Assembly (NCBI GenBank): GCA_003220795.1
Contig: QHTK01000045.1
Location: 1-64,000 of the forward strand
DNA length: 64,000 nt
Source: Gemmatimonadota bacterium
Lineage (GTDB): Bacteria; Gemmatimonadota; Gemmatimonadetes; Gemmatimonadales; GWC2-71-9
Direction: 5' to 3'
Numbering within the stretch: position 1 is the stretch's first letter; each line of letters opens with the position of its first letter. A program made the translations under genes and the position numbers. Below are positions 21,686 through 30,395 of this stretch, piece by piece. The notes under the pieces were generated by a model. It ran no database searches and was not told the origin of the DNA. It saw only the letters and a program-made list of their open reading frames with translations.

Positions 21686-21946
21686 ATGTGGATCATCGTC
21701 ATCGTGCTCGTCATCGCCCTGATGATTCCCGTCACGGCGATCCTGCTCGACTCGCCGCTCGGCCGGTCGATGGCGCGGCGCCTGGAAGGGCCGAGTGACG
21801 GCGCGGGGAACGTGCGGGAGCTGGAGCGCCGCGTCGAGGCGCTCGAGACCGATATCGCGGATCTGACCCGGTCCGTGACCGGGATGCGGGAGGAGATCCA
21901 GTTCGTCCAGCGGTTGTTGGAAGACCCCAAGAAGAACCGCACTTGA
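21686..21946 (+). CDS. Small membrane-anchored coiled-coil protein, function unknown
   Basis: This is an 86-residue protein with an N-terminal membrane helix (IIVIVLVIALMIPVTAILLD, residues 3-22) followed by a charged heptad-rich helix (about 43-80, ELERRVEALETDIADLTRS). I do not recognise a family. ATG 21686 is 10 nt after bshC; an in-frame ATG at 21632 would overlap bshC and add non-hydrophobic residues before the helix. Its stop overlaps the murJ TTG start, so it may be co-translated with murJ. A tail resembling phage-shock or FtsB/L-type small coiled coils is possible but not supported by any motif. Confidence 0.7.
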   Translation: MWIIVIVLVIALMIPVTAILLDSPLGRSMARRLEGPSDGAGNVRELERRVEALETDIADLTRSVTGMREEIQFVQRLLEDPKKNRT

Positions 21947-23511
21947 CGGCGCCGGAGCCGACCGGCGGCGGACGCCAGGCGGCCCAGGTGGCGGCCGGCA
22001 TCATGCTGTCGCGCGTGCTCGGCTATGTGCGCCAGCGCGCGATCGCCTACTACATCGGCAACGGCTGGGCCGCGGACGCCCTGAGCGTCGCGCAACGCGT
22101 TCCCAACATCATCCGCAGCCTGCTTGCCGAAGGGACGCTCTCGGCCTCGTTCATTCCGGTCTACGCCGCGCTCAACGCGCGGCCGGACAAGGGCGCCGCC
22201 CGCGCGCTCGCCGGTGCGATCCTGGGCCTGCTGTTGCTCGCCACGGGCGTGCTCGCCCTCATCGGGATTGCCTTCGCGCCGGCGCTCACGGCCGTGTTCG
22301 GTGCAGGGCTGACGGGCGACGCACGCGCCCTCGCCGTCAGCTTGATGCGCCTCTTGTTCCCGATGTCCGGGCTGATGGTGGTGTCGGCGTGGTGCCTCGG
22401 CGTCCTCAACACGCACCGGCGCTTCTTCCTGCCGTACGCGGCGCCGGCGGTGTGGAACATCGCCGGGATCGTGGCCCTCGTGGCGGCGGGCACCTGGCTG
22501 GTGGCGCCGTCGCTTCCGACCACAGTCCTACTCACGCGGCTCAGCCTGGCCCTGGCGTGGGGCACGGTCGCTGGGAGCGTGCTCCAGGTGGCCATCCAGC
22601 TGCCCGCCTGCTGGCGGGTGCTGCACGGGATACCGGTGCGGTGGAGTCGCTCCACCGAAGGCGTGCGCGACGTGCTCGTGGCGTGGCTTCCCGTCGTGCT
22701 CGGCGCCGGCGTCGCCCAGATTTCCGGGCTGATCGATACGCTGCTCGGCACGCTCGCGGGGGAGGGCGGCGCATCGAGCCTGCAGTACGCGCAGCTGCTG
22801 CAGGTGCTGCCGATCAGTCTGTTCGGGACGTCGGTGGCCGCGGTGTCGCTGCCCGACCTGTCGCGTGATGCGCAGGGGAGCACGCCGAACGAGCAGCTGC
22901 GCGCGCGCATCGCGGTGGGCTTCCGGCGCATCGTGTTTTTCATCCTCCCCTCGTCCCTTGGCTTCGTCGCGCTCGCCCCGGTGATCGTGCGCCCGCTGTT
23001 TCAGACGGGCCGCTTCGGCGCCGCCGACACCGATCTGGTGGGGGGTGTGGTCGCGGCGTACGGCGTCGGGTTGCTGGGGCAGGCGTGCGTCAAGCTGTTC
23101 CAGTCGGGGTTCTACGCGCTGCGGGACACCAAGACGCCCGTGAAGATCGCCTCGGCGTCGCTCGTCTTGTCGAGCGCGCTCGCGTATCTGCTGATGCGCC
23201 GGTTCGGCCCCGCGGGGATCGCGCTCGGCTCCTCCCTCGGCGCGACCGTGAACGTGGTGTTCCATTTGCGCGACCTCGATGCGCGGGTGGGGGCGATCCT
23301 GGGCGGCACCGAGTGGCGGGCGTTCGCTGTGAGCCTGCTCGTGAGCGGTGCGGCCGCCGCCGCTGGTCTCGAGACCGCCCGGATCGCCGCGGGCTGGGGC
23401 GCCTTCGCTGCCGCGCTGTTCGCACTGGTTATCTTTGGTGCAGTGTATTTCGGCGGTACCATCGCCCTGCGCCACCCCGACGCCCGTCGCCTGTGGACGT
23501 TCCTGCGCTGA
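21943..23511 (+). CDS. murJ: Lipid II flippase MurJ
   Basis: MurJ moves the peptidoglycan precursor lipid II across the inner membrane. The 522 residues hold about 14 hydrophobic helices and the MVF-family landmarks: the conserved arginines in SRVLGYVRQRAIAYYIG (about 19-35), AFRVPN-like AQRVPNIIRSLLAEGTLSASFIPVY (about 50-73), and the later LFQSGFYALRDTKTPVK (about 385). It starts with TTG 21943, overlapping the preceding stop. uvrC begins 19 nt inside its 3' end. Confidence 0.94.
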   Translation: MTAPEPTGGGRQAAQVAAGIMLSRVLGYVRQRAIAYYIGNGWAADALSVAQRVPNIIRSLLAEGTLSASFIPVYAALNARPDKGAARALAGAILGLLLLATGVLALIGIAFAPALTAVFGAGLTGDARALAVSLMRLLFPMSGLMVVSAWCLGVLNTHRRFFLPYAAPAVWNIAGIVALVAAGTWLVAPSLPTTVLLTRLSLALAWGTVAGSVLQVAIQLPACWRVLHGIPVRWSRSTEGVRDVLVAWLPVVLGAGVAQISGLIDTLLGTLAGEGGASSLQYAQLLQVLPISLFGTSVAAVSLPDLSRDAQGSTPNEQLRARIAVGFRRIVFFILPSSLGFVALAPVIVRPLFQTGRFGAADTDLVGGVVAAYGVGLLGQACVKLFQSGFYALRDTKTPVKIASASLVLSSALAYLLMRRFGPAGIALGSSLGATVNVVFHLRDLDARVGAILGGTEWRAFAVSLLVSGAAAAAGLETARIAAGWGAFAAALFALVIFGAVYFGGTIALRHPDARRLWTFLR

Positions 23512-25301
23512 TCGCTCGACAACTGAAGGCGCTTCCCGACAAGCCCGGCGTGTACCTCTGGAAGAACGCGGCGGGCGAGATCGTGTACGTCGGCAAGGCG
23601 AAGAGCCTGCGCGCGCGGGTGCCGAGCTACTTCGGCCCCGAGGGCGACTCCACGCCGGAGCGGGCCGCACTGGTGCGTCAAATCGCCGAGCTCGAGACGA
23701 TCATCGCGCCGAACGAGGCCCAGGCGCTGCTGCTCGAGAACAACCTCATCAAGGAGCACAAGCCGCGCTTCAACATCCGGCTGACCGACGACAAGAGCTA
23801 CCCGCGCGTCGCGGTGACCGTCACGGAGCCGTTCCCCCGCGTGCTGGTGGTCCGGCGCGTGAACATTCCCGGTGCGCGCTACTTCGGGCCTTATACCGAC
23901 GTGGCCACGTTGCGGCAGACGTTGAAGATCATTCGTCGGATCTTCACGGTGCGGTCGTGCCACTGGGACCTGCCGCACGACGCGCCGAACCGGCCATGCC
24001 TGGATTACCACATCGAGCGGTGCCGGGCCCCGTGCGTCGGCTACCAGAGCGAAGCGGACTACCGCCGGATGATCGACGACGTCCTGCTGTTTCTCGAGGG
24101 CAAGACCGTCGATGTGCGCACGCGGTTGCGCGAGCGCATGCACGAAGCGTCCCAGCGACTCGACTACGAGCGCGCGGCCCAGCTGCGCGACGCGCTCAAG
24201 TGGCTGGACCAGCTGGAGCAGCCGCAAACGGTGGAGCTGGTGGGCGGCGGCGACGCCGACGCCATCGGGTTGGCGCGCGACGGGGACGATGCCTGCGGCG
24301 TGGTGCTGCGCGTGCGGGATGGCCGGTTGATCGCCCGCGACCACCGCTTCCTGGAGAACGTGGAGCACGCAGCCGAGGGAGCGGTGCTGGCGGCGTTTCT
24401 GGTGCGGTGCTACCTGCCACTCGAAGCACGCGCGCGGCACGCGCTGCTGCCGTTCGCCCCGGAGGACCTCGACACGCTGCAACAGGTGGCGCCGGACATC
24501 GACTGGCACGTCCCGCAACGAGGCACCTTCGCCAAGCTCGCCCAGCTCGCCGACCAGAACGCCCGTCATCTGCTCGACAGCCTGAAGATCGAGAGCTTCG
24601 ACATCGACGAGCGGTCCGCCGATCCGGTGTTCGCGCTGGGGCGCGACCTGGGCCTCGCGGCCGTGCCGCGCTCGTTCGTGTGCATCGATATCTCGACCAA
24701 CCAGGGCCGGGATACCGTCGGGTCGCTGGTCTGGTTCGAGGCGGGACGGCCCAAGAAGGCCGAGTACCGTCGCTTCCGGATCCGGGGGGCGCCCCAGGAC
24801 GACTTCGCGGCGGTGCACGAAGTCGTCACGCGCTACCTCGGCCGCCGGATCAGTGAAGCGAAGGGGCTGCCCGATCTGGTGGTGATCGACGGCGGGAAGG
24901 GCCAGCTCGGCGCCGCGCTCGACGCCGCGCGGGCGCTGGGGCAGGACAAGCTGCCGATCGTGAGCCTGGCGAAGCAGCAAGAGGAGGTGTTTCTGGCCGG
25001 TCACTCCGATCCGCTGCGCCTGTCCCGGCGCAGCCCCTCGCTCAAGCTGCTGCAGCGCGCCCGCGACGAGGCACATCGCTTCGCCGTGAGCTACAGTCGC
25101 AAGCGGCGCGCTCAACGCACGATCACCTCCGCGCTGCTGGCCATCCCAGGGGTGGGCCCGAACCGCCGCCGCGCGTTGCTCGAGCGCTTCGGCTCGCTCG
25201 CCGGGGTGAAGACTGCGACGCCGGCGGAGATCGCCGCGCTTCCGGGCTTCTCGACGACGCTCGCCGAGCGGATTCTCGACCGGTTGCAAGCGCGGCCGTG
25301 A
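23493..25301 (+). CDS. uvrC: Excinuclease ABC subunit C
   Basis: UvrC makes both incisions in nucleotide excision repair. The 602 residues contain the GIY-YIG nuclease (GVYLWKNAAGEIVYVGKAKSLRARV, about 17-41), the cysteine-bearing CLDYHIERCRAPCVG segment (about 170), a UVR domain that binds UvrB (EASQRLDYERAAQLRDAL, about 220), the RNase H-like C-terminal nuclease (LVVIDGGKGQLGAAL, about 465) and tandem helix-hairpin-helix motifs (LLAIPGVGPNRRRALLERFGS, about 550). I chose GTG 23493, which overlaps murJ by 19 nt, because it gives the usual short leader before the GIY domain. Confidence 0.95.
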   Translation: MDVPALIARQLKALPDKPGVYLWKNAAGEIVYVGKAKSLRARVPSYFGPEGDSTPERAALVRQIAELETIIAPNEAQALLLENNLIKEHKPRFNIRLTDDKSYPRVAVTVTEPFPRVLVVRRVNIPGARYFGPYTDVATLRQTLKIIRRIFTVRSCHWDLPHDAPNRPCLDYHIERCRAPCVGYQSEADYRRMIDDVLLFLEGKTVDVRTRLRERMHEASQRLDYERAAQLRDALKWLDQLEQPQTVELVGGGDADAIGLARDGDDACGVVLRVRDGRLIARDHRFLENVEHAAEGAVLAAFLVRCYLPLEARARHALLPFAPEDLDTLQQVAPDIDWHVPQRGTFAKLAQLADQNARHLLDSLKIESFDIDERSADPVFALGRDLGLAAVPRSFVCIDISTNQGRDTVGSLVWFEAGRPKKAEYRRFRIRGAPQDDFAAVHEVVTRYLGRRISEAKGLPDLVVIDGGKGQLGAALDAARALGQDKLPIVSLAKQQEEVFLAGHSDPLRLSRRSPSLKLLQRARDEAHRFAVSYSRKRRAQRTITSALLAIPGVGPNRRRALLERFGSLAGVKTATPAEIAALPGFSTTLAERILDRLQARP

Positions 25302-26446
25302 CGCGCTCCTGGTCCCTCGAATGCTCGTCCTGCGGCAAGACCCGCAGCGCCGATGGATTGCCGGGGGTGTGCGACTGCGGCCAGCCCTACCTGGTGCGCT
25401 ACTCCTGCGCGCCGCCGCCGGCCGCCAAGTCCCTACTCGTCGAGCGACCCTGGACGCTGTGGCGCTACCGGGAATGGCTGCCGCTCGGCGAGCGCGAGGC
25501 GCCCGTGACGCTGGGCGAGGGCGGAACGCCGCTGCTCGCGGCGCTGCGCCTCGGCGCGCGGCACGGCTTCGCGGATCTGTGGGTCAAGGAAGAAGGCGCC
25601 AACCCCACGGGCTCCTTCAAGGCACGTGGGCTGGCGGCGGCAGTGACCCGCGCGACGCTCGCGGGGGCGCGGCGCTTCGTCGTCCCGACGGCGGGCAACG
25701 CCGGCGTGGCGCTCGCAGCCTACGCCGCCCGCGCGGGCGTGGCGGCACGCGTGTATGCGCCCGCGAGCACACCGCCCACGATCCTCCGCCAGATCCGGAG
25801 CTTCGGCGCCGATCTGGTCCTGCTGGACGGGCACATCGGTGATTGCGGCACGGCCGCGCGTGCCTACGCCCTGGAAAGCGGTGCCGTGGACGTGTCCACG
25901 CTGCGGGAGCCGTACCGTATCGAAGGCAAGAAGAGCCTCGCCCTCGAGCTGGCGGAGCAGCTCGGCTGGACCCTGCCGCACGCGATCGTGTACCCCACGG
26001 GTGGCGGCACGGGGCTGATCGGCATGTGGAAGGGGTTCGGCGAGCTAATGCGGGCGGGGTGGGTGAGCGGGTCGCTCCCGCGGATGTACAGCGTGCAGGC
26101 CGCAGGCTGCGCGCCGGTCGTGCAGGCGTTCCGCGCCGGCGCCGCGGGCTGCACGCCATGGTCCGACCCGCGGACGATCGCGGCCGGGCTGCGGGTGCCG
26201 AGCCCGTTGGGGGACCGCCTCATGCTGGCGGTGCTGCGACAGAGCGGAGGTGAGGCGGTCGCGGTGGCGGACGCGCAGCTCGCCGCCGCGGCGCAAGAGC
26301 TCCAGATGCTCGAGGGGATCGACGCCTCGCCGGAAGGCGGGGCGACGCTCGCTGCCGCGCTGGAGCTCAAGGCTCGCGGCGTGGTCAAACCGGATGAGCG
26401 CGTGGTGCTCTTCAACACGGGCGCCGGGTGGCTGTACCGCGGGTAA
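25298..26446 (+). CDS. thrC: Threonine synthase
   Basis: Threonine synthase converts O-phospho-homoserine to threonine with pyridoxal phosphate. The 382-residue enzyme has an N-terminal zinc-ribbon-like cysteine set (CSSCGKTRSADGLPGVCDCG, residues 9-28), the PLP lysine in NPTGSFKARGLAAA (about residue 107), the PLP phosphate loop YPTGGGTGLIGMWKG (about 231) and a catalytic region LGEGGTPL. This layout matches the short, archaeal/Bacillus-like class rather than the longer E. coli type. GTG 25298 overlaps the uvrC stop. Confidence 0.9.
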   Translation: MTRSWSLECSSCGKTRSADGLPGVCDCGQPYLVRYSCAPPPAAKSLLVERPWTLWRYREWLPLGEREAPVTLGEGGTPLLAALRLGARHGFADLWVKEEGANPTGSFKARGLAAAVTRATLAGARRFVVPTAGNAGVALAAYAARAGVAARVYAPASTPPTILRQIRSFGADLVLLDGHIGDCGTAARAYALESGAVDVSTLREPYRIEGKKSLALELAEQLGWTLPHAIVYPTGGGTGLIGMWKGFGELMRAGWVSGSLPRMYSVQAAGCAPVVQAFRAGAAGCTPWSDPRTIAAGLRVPSPLGDRLMLAVLRQSGGEAVAVADAQLAAAAQELQMLEGIDASPEGGATLAAALELKARGVVKPDERVVLFNTGAGWLYRG

Positions 26447-26474
26447 GCCGCTAATATTCCGCCGCTTCGATCGC

Positions 26475-27662
26475 ATGCGCATCGCCATCCTCGACCCGGC
26501 CGCCGGCATCTCGGGCGACATGACCCTGGGGGCGCTCCTGTCCGCGGGCGCCCCGGCGGCGTGGCTGGAAGAGCTGCCACGTCGCCTCGACCTCAGGGAT
26601 GTGCGGGTCACGGTGCGCGAGGTGACGCGATCCGGGGTGGCGTGCACGCAGGTCGAATTCGCGATCCCCGAACAGCCGCATGGGCGGCACGTCGGCGAGC
26701 TCGTGCGGCTGGTCGAGCGCGCGCCGCTGTCGGATTGGGTGAAGCAGCGGGCGGTGCGGGCCTTTCGGCTGATCGGCGAGGCCGAGGGTCGGGTGCACGG
26801 GGTCGCGCCGGAGCGGGTGCACCTCCATGAAGTCGGTGCGGTGGACGCCCTGCTCGACATCGTGGGTGGGATCGAGGGGTTCGCCCAGCTCGGGGTCGAA
26901 GCGGTCTACAATCTGCCCGTGGCGGTGGGGAGCGGTTGGGTCGAGGCGGCGCACGGCAGGCTGCCCGTGCCGGCTCCCGCCACCGCGATTCTGCTCGAGG
27001 GGGTGGAGGTCGCGGGTGATCCGGGCCCGGTCGAAGGGGAGGCGACCACCCCCACGGGTGCGGCGTTGGTGCGTGTGCTCTCCTCGGGCGCGCCGCCGGC
27101 GCGCTGGCGCATGGTGCGGAGCGGCTGGGGCGCCGGACAGCGGAACCCGCCCCAGTATCCCAACGCGCTCCGCATCCTCGTCGCGGAGCAGGCGGCGGAG
27201 GCGGGGCGCGTGGTGCTGCTCGCCACGGACGTGGATGACATGAGCCCGGAGTACGTCGAGCCGTTGCGGCAGGCGCTGGTGAGCGCCGGGGCGCTCGACG
27301 TGCAGACGTGGCCCGTGCAGATGAAGAAGGGCCGCTCGGGCTTTCGCGTGGAAGTGATCGCGCCCGAAGAGCTGGCGGAGGGAGTGACCGCCGCGCTGTT
27401 CCGTCACAGCACGACGGCCGGCGTGCGCCGCTGGGTGGCGGAGCGCGCGACCTTGCCGCGTCGCCAGGTGACCGTGCAGCTCGCTCCTGAGGTGGCCGTG
27501 CGGGTGAAGGTGCTGGAGCAGCCGGACGCCGGCGGCGTTCGGGTCAAGCCGGAATACGACGATGTGCTGGCCGCCGCGCGGGCGCTGGGGCGCCCGCCGC
27601 TCGAAATCGCGCGCGCGGTCGAGCGCGATGCGGAAGCGCTCGTCGCCAAATCCAAGGAGTGA
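26475..27662 (+). CDS. larC: LarC-type nickel-pincer cofactor nickel insertase
   Basis: LarC is a CTP-dependent enzyme that inserts nickel into the pincer cofactor used by lactate racemase and related enzymes. The 395 residues include the opening DPAAGISGDMTLGALL (about 7-22), HLHEVGAVDALLDIVG (about 116), the TPTGAALVR segment, and the C-terminal domain with LATDVDDMSPEY (about 253). In Lactobacillus the gene is split by programmed frameshifting into larC1/larC2; here it is one open frame. larB, larE and larA are not in this window. ATG 26475 lies 28 nt after thrC. The target enzyme is not identifiable here. Confidence 0.88.
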   Translation: MRIAILDPAAGISGDMTLGALLSAGAPAAWLEELPRRLDLRDVRVTVREVTRSGVACTQVEFAIPEQPHGRHVGELVRLVERAPLSDWVKQRAVRAFRLIGEAEGRVHGVAPERVHLHEVGAVDALLDIVGGIEGFAQLGVEAVYNLPVAVGSGWVEAAHGRLPVPAPATAILLEGVEVAGDPGPVEGEATTPTGAALVRVLSSGAPPARWRMVRSGWGAGQRNPPQYPNALRILVAEQAAEAGRVVLLATDVDDMSPEYVEPLRQALVSAGALDVQTWPVQMKKGRSGFRVEVIAPEELAEGVTAALFRHSTTAGVRRWVAERATLPRRQVTVQLAPEVAVRVKVLEQPDAGGVRVKPEYDDVLAAARALGRPPLEIARAVERDAEALVAKSKE

Positions 27663-27668
27663 GTGCGC

Positions 27669-29180
27669 ATGATCGTGAAGCCAACCGTGGCCGTCATCGG
27701 TGCGTTGCTGGTCGCGGGCGTCGCCACGCCCGCCGCGGGACAGCAGTGGCAGGTGGCCAAGTGCGACCTCAGCACCAAGCACTATCTCGTCAACAGCGGG
27801 GTCCTGTACCTGCGCAGCGCGACCGAGACCAAGTTCGCGGACAAGCGGACGAAAGATCTGAAGGATGCGGACAAGGTGTTGCACGAGGCGCTGACCACCG
27901 GAGGCCAGGAGAAGAATCCCGCCGCGTGGTATTACCTGGCGCGCTACTACGCCCTGCAGAACGATCTCGCGGGCGCCGACACGGCGTTCGCGAGGGCGCA
28001 GGCACTCGCACCAGGGTGCAAGGAGGACATCAGCACGTGGCGCCGCGTGTTCTGGGTCCCGGTCTTCAATGACGGCGTCAAGGCCTGGCAGGCGGGCAAC
28101 ACCGACTCCGCCATCGCGAGCTTCCGGCGCGCCAACGCGATCTATGGTGGCGAGCCCTCGGGCTTCATCTACCTGGGGACGCTGTTCGCCAACGCGAACC
28201 AGCCCGACTCCTCGGCGAAGTACTTCAAGTTGGCGGTGCCGGCGGCGAGTGATCCGAAGTTCTCCAAGGAGAAGCGCGACGCCCTGTTCAACGTGGCGCG
28301 GGTGTACCATGCGGCGCAGCGTTGGGACGACGCCGTGCCCGGCTACAAGGAGTATCTCGCCGCCTACCCCAGCGACGTGCAGGCGATGGCGGGGCTCGCG
28401 GCGGTGTACTCCCAGCAGGGAAAGCGCGATGAAGCCGGGGCGCTGTACAACCAGATCCTCGACCACGCCGATTCGGCCGAGGCCACGGACCTGTTCGCCG
28501 CGGCGCAGGCGGTCATCAATGCGATCCCCAACGACCCCGACACGGTGCCGGTCGGGAGCAAGTGCCGCAGCGACACGCGGGCGAGGAACAAGACCCTGAC
28601 TGTGCGGCAGATTGCGACACGCTGCGCGGCGGTGACCGACGACACGATCAAGGCGTTCCGGGCGTCTATCGCCCCGCGCTACCGGCTGGCGGCGCGCGCC
28701 TACGAGGCGGGCCTCGCGAAGGACCCCTATTACCGCGAGGCGCTCTACAACCTGACGGGAGTCTATTATCTGCTTGGGGACACCGTGAAGGTGCTGCCGC
28801 TGGCCCAGCGCCTCGTCGCCGTGGATCCGCTGAACCGGACGAGCCTCGCCAAGCTGGCCGGTGCCTGGCAGGTGCGGGGCAACAAGGATTCGACGCTGCA
28901 CTATCTCACGATCGCGGACTCGCTGTCGCTCGAAGTGAGCGTCGGGACGTTTACGCCCAGGGATTCCGGCGTCGCGCTCAGCGGGCTGTTCACGAATCCC
29001 AAGGCCAAGCAGAGCCCACCCGCGGCGGTGACCTTCGAGTTCCTGAACGGGAAGGGCGACGTGGTGGCGGCCGACACCACGAGGGTGCCGGCCATCGACG
29101 CCAGCGGCAATCACGCTTTCGAGATCAAGAAGAGCGGGGCGGGGATCGTGGCCTGGAGGTATCGGAAGCAGTCGCCGTGA
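27669..29180 (+). CDS. Secreted TPR protein, paralogue A
   Basis: This is a 503-residue exported protein of unknown function. It has a signal peptide (about 1-24, ending TPAAGQQ), several tetratricopeptide-like helical repeats (about 55-430, for example AWYYLARYYALQNDLAGADTAF) and a C-terminal beta-rich domain (about 415-503) ending IVAWRYRKQSP. It is a paralogue of the gene at 31189-32799: both share KNP(A/G)AWYYL(A/G)RYY near the N-terminus and the closing GI(V/A)xWRYR. TPR scaffolds of this kind often sit at the outer envelope, but no specific role can be given. ATG 27669 is chosen over GTG 27663 because AAGGAG (27654-27659) is 9 nt from the ATG. Confidence 0.8.
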   Translation: MIVKPTVAVIGALLVAGVATPAAGQQWQVAKCDLSTKHYLVNSGVLYLRSATETKFADKRTKDLKDADKVLHEALTTGGQEKNPAAWYYLARYYALQNDLAGADTAFARAQALAPGCKEDISTWRRVFWVPVFNDGVKAWQAGNTDSAIASFRRANAIYGGEPSGFIYLGTLFANANQPDSSAKYFKLAVPAASDPKFSKEKRDALFNVARVYHAAQRWDDAVPGYKEYLAAYPSDVQAMAGLAAVYSQQGKRDEAGALYNQILDHADSAEATDLFAAAQAVINAIPNDPDTVPVGSKCRSDTRARNKTLTVRQIATRCAAVTDDTIKAFRASIAPRYRLAARAYEAGLAKDPYYREALYNLTGVYYLLGDTVKVLPLAQRLVAVDPLNRTSLAKLAGAWQVRGNKDSTLHYLTIADSLSLEVSVGTFTPRDSGVALSGLFTNPKAKQSPPAAVTFEFLNGKGDVVAADTTRVPAIDASGNHAFEIKKSGAGIVAWRYRKQSP

Positions 29181-29965
29181 CCCGCGTCCTGCTTTGGCTC
29201 GCCGTCGCCGCGTGTTCGACCCTCGCCGCCCCCGCGGCCGGGCCCCCCGTGTGGCAGCTCGTCTGGCACGACGAGTTCGACGGGACCTCCCTCGATGCCA
29301 CGAAGTGGGTCCGGGAGACCGGGGGCGGGGGCTGGGGCAACGCCGAACTGGAGTTCTACACCGACCGCCCCGAGAACGCGCATATCGACGCTGGCTACCT
29401 CGTCATCGCGGCCCGCCGCGAGACGTTCGGGAACCGGGACTACACATCGGCCCGGCTCAAGACCCAGGGGTTCGGCGCGTGGCAGTACGGTCGCATCGAG
29501 GCCCGGATTCAGATCCCGCGCGGGCAGGGGCTGTGGCCCGCGTTCTGGCTGCTGGGCGACAACATCCCCTCCGCCGGCTGGCCCACGTGCGGCGAGATCG
29601 ACATCATGGAGAACATCGGCAAGGAACCCGGCCGCATACACGGTACGGTGCACGGCCCCGGGTACTCCGGTGCGGGCGGCATCAGCAGCGCGTATGACCT
29701 GCCCGCGGGCGCGTTCGCCGACACCTTCCACGTGTACGCCATCGAGTGGGAGCCGGCCGCGATTCGCTGGTACGTCGACGACGCGCTGTACAAGACCGTC
29801 ACTCCGAGGGACCTGCCGGGGCGGTGGGTGTACGACCACCCGTTTTTCGTCATTCTCAATGTAGCCGTGGGTGGGTACTGGCCGGGCAGTCCGGATGCGA
29901 CGACCGTCTTCCCGCAGACGATGCGGGTGGATTATGTGCGGGTGTACGAGAAGCGGGGCGGGTGA
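29177..29965 (+). CDS. Secreted glycoside hydrolase family 16 (beta-1,3-glucanase-like)
   Basis: This enzyme is predicted to cleave beta-glucans such as laminarin outside the cytoplasm. The 262 residues include a signal peptide (to about residue 20), the GH16 start WHDEFDGTSLDATKW, and the catalytic motif GEIDIMENIG (ExDxxE type, about 138-147) with the nucleophile and acid/base glutamates. WPAFWLLGDNIP upstream and FHVYAIEWEPAAIRWYVDD downstream are typical of laminarinases. It starts with GTG overlapping the TPR gene stop, suggesting co-expression. Endo-1,3 versus 1,3-1,4 specificity cannot be told from sequence alone. Confidence 0.92.
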   Translation: MTRVLLWLAVAACSTLAAPAAGPPVWQLVWHDEFDGTSLDATKWVRETGGGGWGNAELEFYTDRPENAHIDAGYLVIAARRETFGNRDYTSARLKTQGFGAWQYGRIEARIQIPRGQGLWPAFWLLGDNIPSAGWPTCGEIDIMENIGKEPGRIHGTVHGPGYSGAGGISSAYDLPAGAFADTFHVYAIEWEPAAIRWYVDDALYKTVTPRDLPGRWVYDHPFFVILNVAVGGYWPGSPDATTVFPQTMRVDYVRVYEKRGG

Positions 29966-30207
29966 GCACGCCGGCGGCGTTGCTGTTGCTCGCGGTCGGG
30001 CAGGCGGCGCCGGCGCAGGACAGGGTTGACGTCTGGACCACGCACCCGCTCGAGAACGTCTTTCGCAACGCGACGAAACCGCAGCGCGCCACCACGACCA
30101 GCCGTGTCGAATCGACATCAGGCAGCGACGGGCTCGAGAGCGTGGCCTTCCGGAACGCGGACGATGGCTCGAAAGCGCTGATCGTCGTCACCCTAGCGTG
30201 GAAGTAG
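29962..30207 (+). CDS. Small secreted protein, possible remnant of a GH30-like glycosidase
   Basis: This is an 81-residue frame starting at GTG 29962 inside the GH16 stop. It has a short signal-like segment (PAALLLLAVGQAAPAQ) and then RVDVWTTHPLENVF, which vaguely resembles the first strand of GH30 enzymes. The end, LESVAFRNADDGSKALIVVTL, resembles the final strand of GH30 glucosylceramidases (VAFRNPDGS-type). The whole catalytic barrel is absent. It could be an internal-deletion relic of a GH30 gene next to GH16, or an unrelated small protein. No ribosome-binding site is obvious. The assignment is weak. Confidence 0.4.
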   Translation: MSTPAALLLLAVGQAAPAQDRVDVWTTHPLENVFRNATKPQRATTTSRVESTSGSDGLESVAFRNADDGSKALIVVTLAWK

Positions 30208-30241
30208 GCTTCCCAACCGCGGTTTAAAGCAGTTACGGGCA

Positions 30242-30269
30242 TTTACGGGGCCAATCTCATAAGTACAAT
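30242..30269 (+). promoter_or_regulatory. Weak sigma-70-like promoter upstream of the proline-rich protein gene
   Basis: TTTACG (30242-30247) and TACAAT (30264-30269) are separated by 16 nt and would start transcription near 30276, giving a leader of about 120 nt for the gene at 30396. The local sequence is AT-richer than its surroundings. The boxes match consensus at 4 of 6 and 5 of 6 positions. Consensus in this lineage is not known to me, so this is tentative. Confidence 0.3.
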
Positions 30270-30285
30270 ACGGGCTTATACTTAC

Positions 30286-30306
30286 GTGCCGCGTGATGTG
30301 CGGCAC
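30286..30306 (+). other. Perfect 7-bp hairpin in the leader of the proline-rich protein gene
   Basis: GTGCCGC (30286-30292) and GCGGCAC (30300-30306) flank a 7-nt loop. No U-run follows, so it is not a standard terminator. It lies in the predicted leader between the promoter-like boxes and the gene at 30396, where it could affect RNA stability or be an operator. Confidence 0.4.
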
Positions 30307-30395
30307 AGCTTGCCGGGTCGCATAACGCGATCTTGACTCGCCCGCTGAGGCCGCAGCGCCCCTCCTCAGCCCAAAACTGAGCTCGGAGAGACACT

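Noticed and set aside
20101-22416. Antisense frame of about 771 codons
   Set aside because: It lies against bshC, the small membrane protein and murJ, all supported by motifs. No start context or homology marks it.
26451-29114. Longest antisense frame (about 887 codons)
   Set aside because: It is the shadow of larC and the TPR gene. It is arginine/histidine-rich with no domain, as expected for GC-rich antisense.
30286-30306. Hairpin considered as a terminator for the GH16/GH30-remnant transcript
   Set aside because: The perfect 7-bp stem is not followed by a T-run; it was kept only as a leader hairpin.
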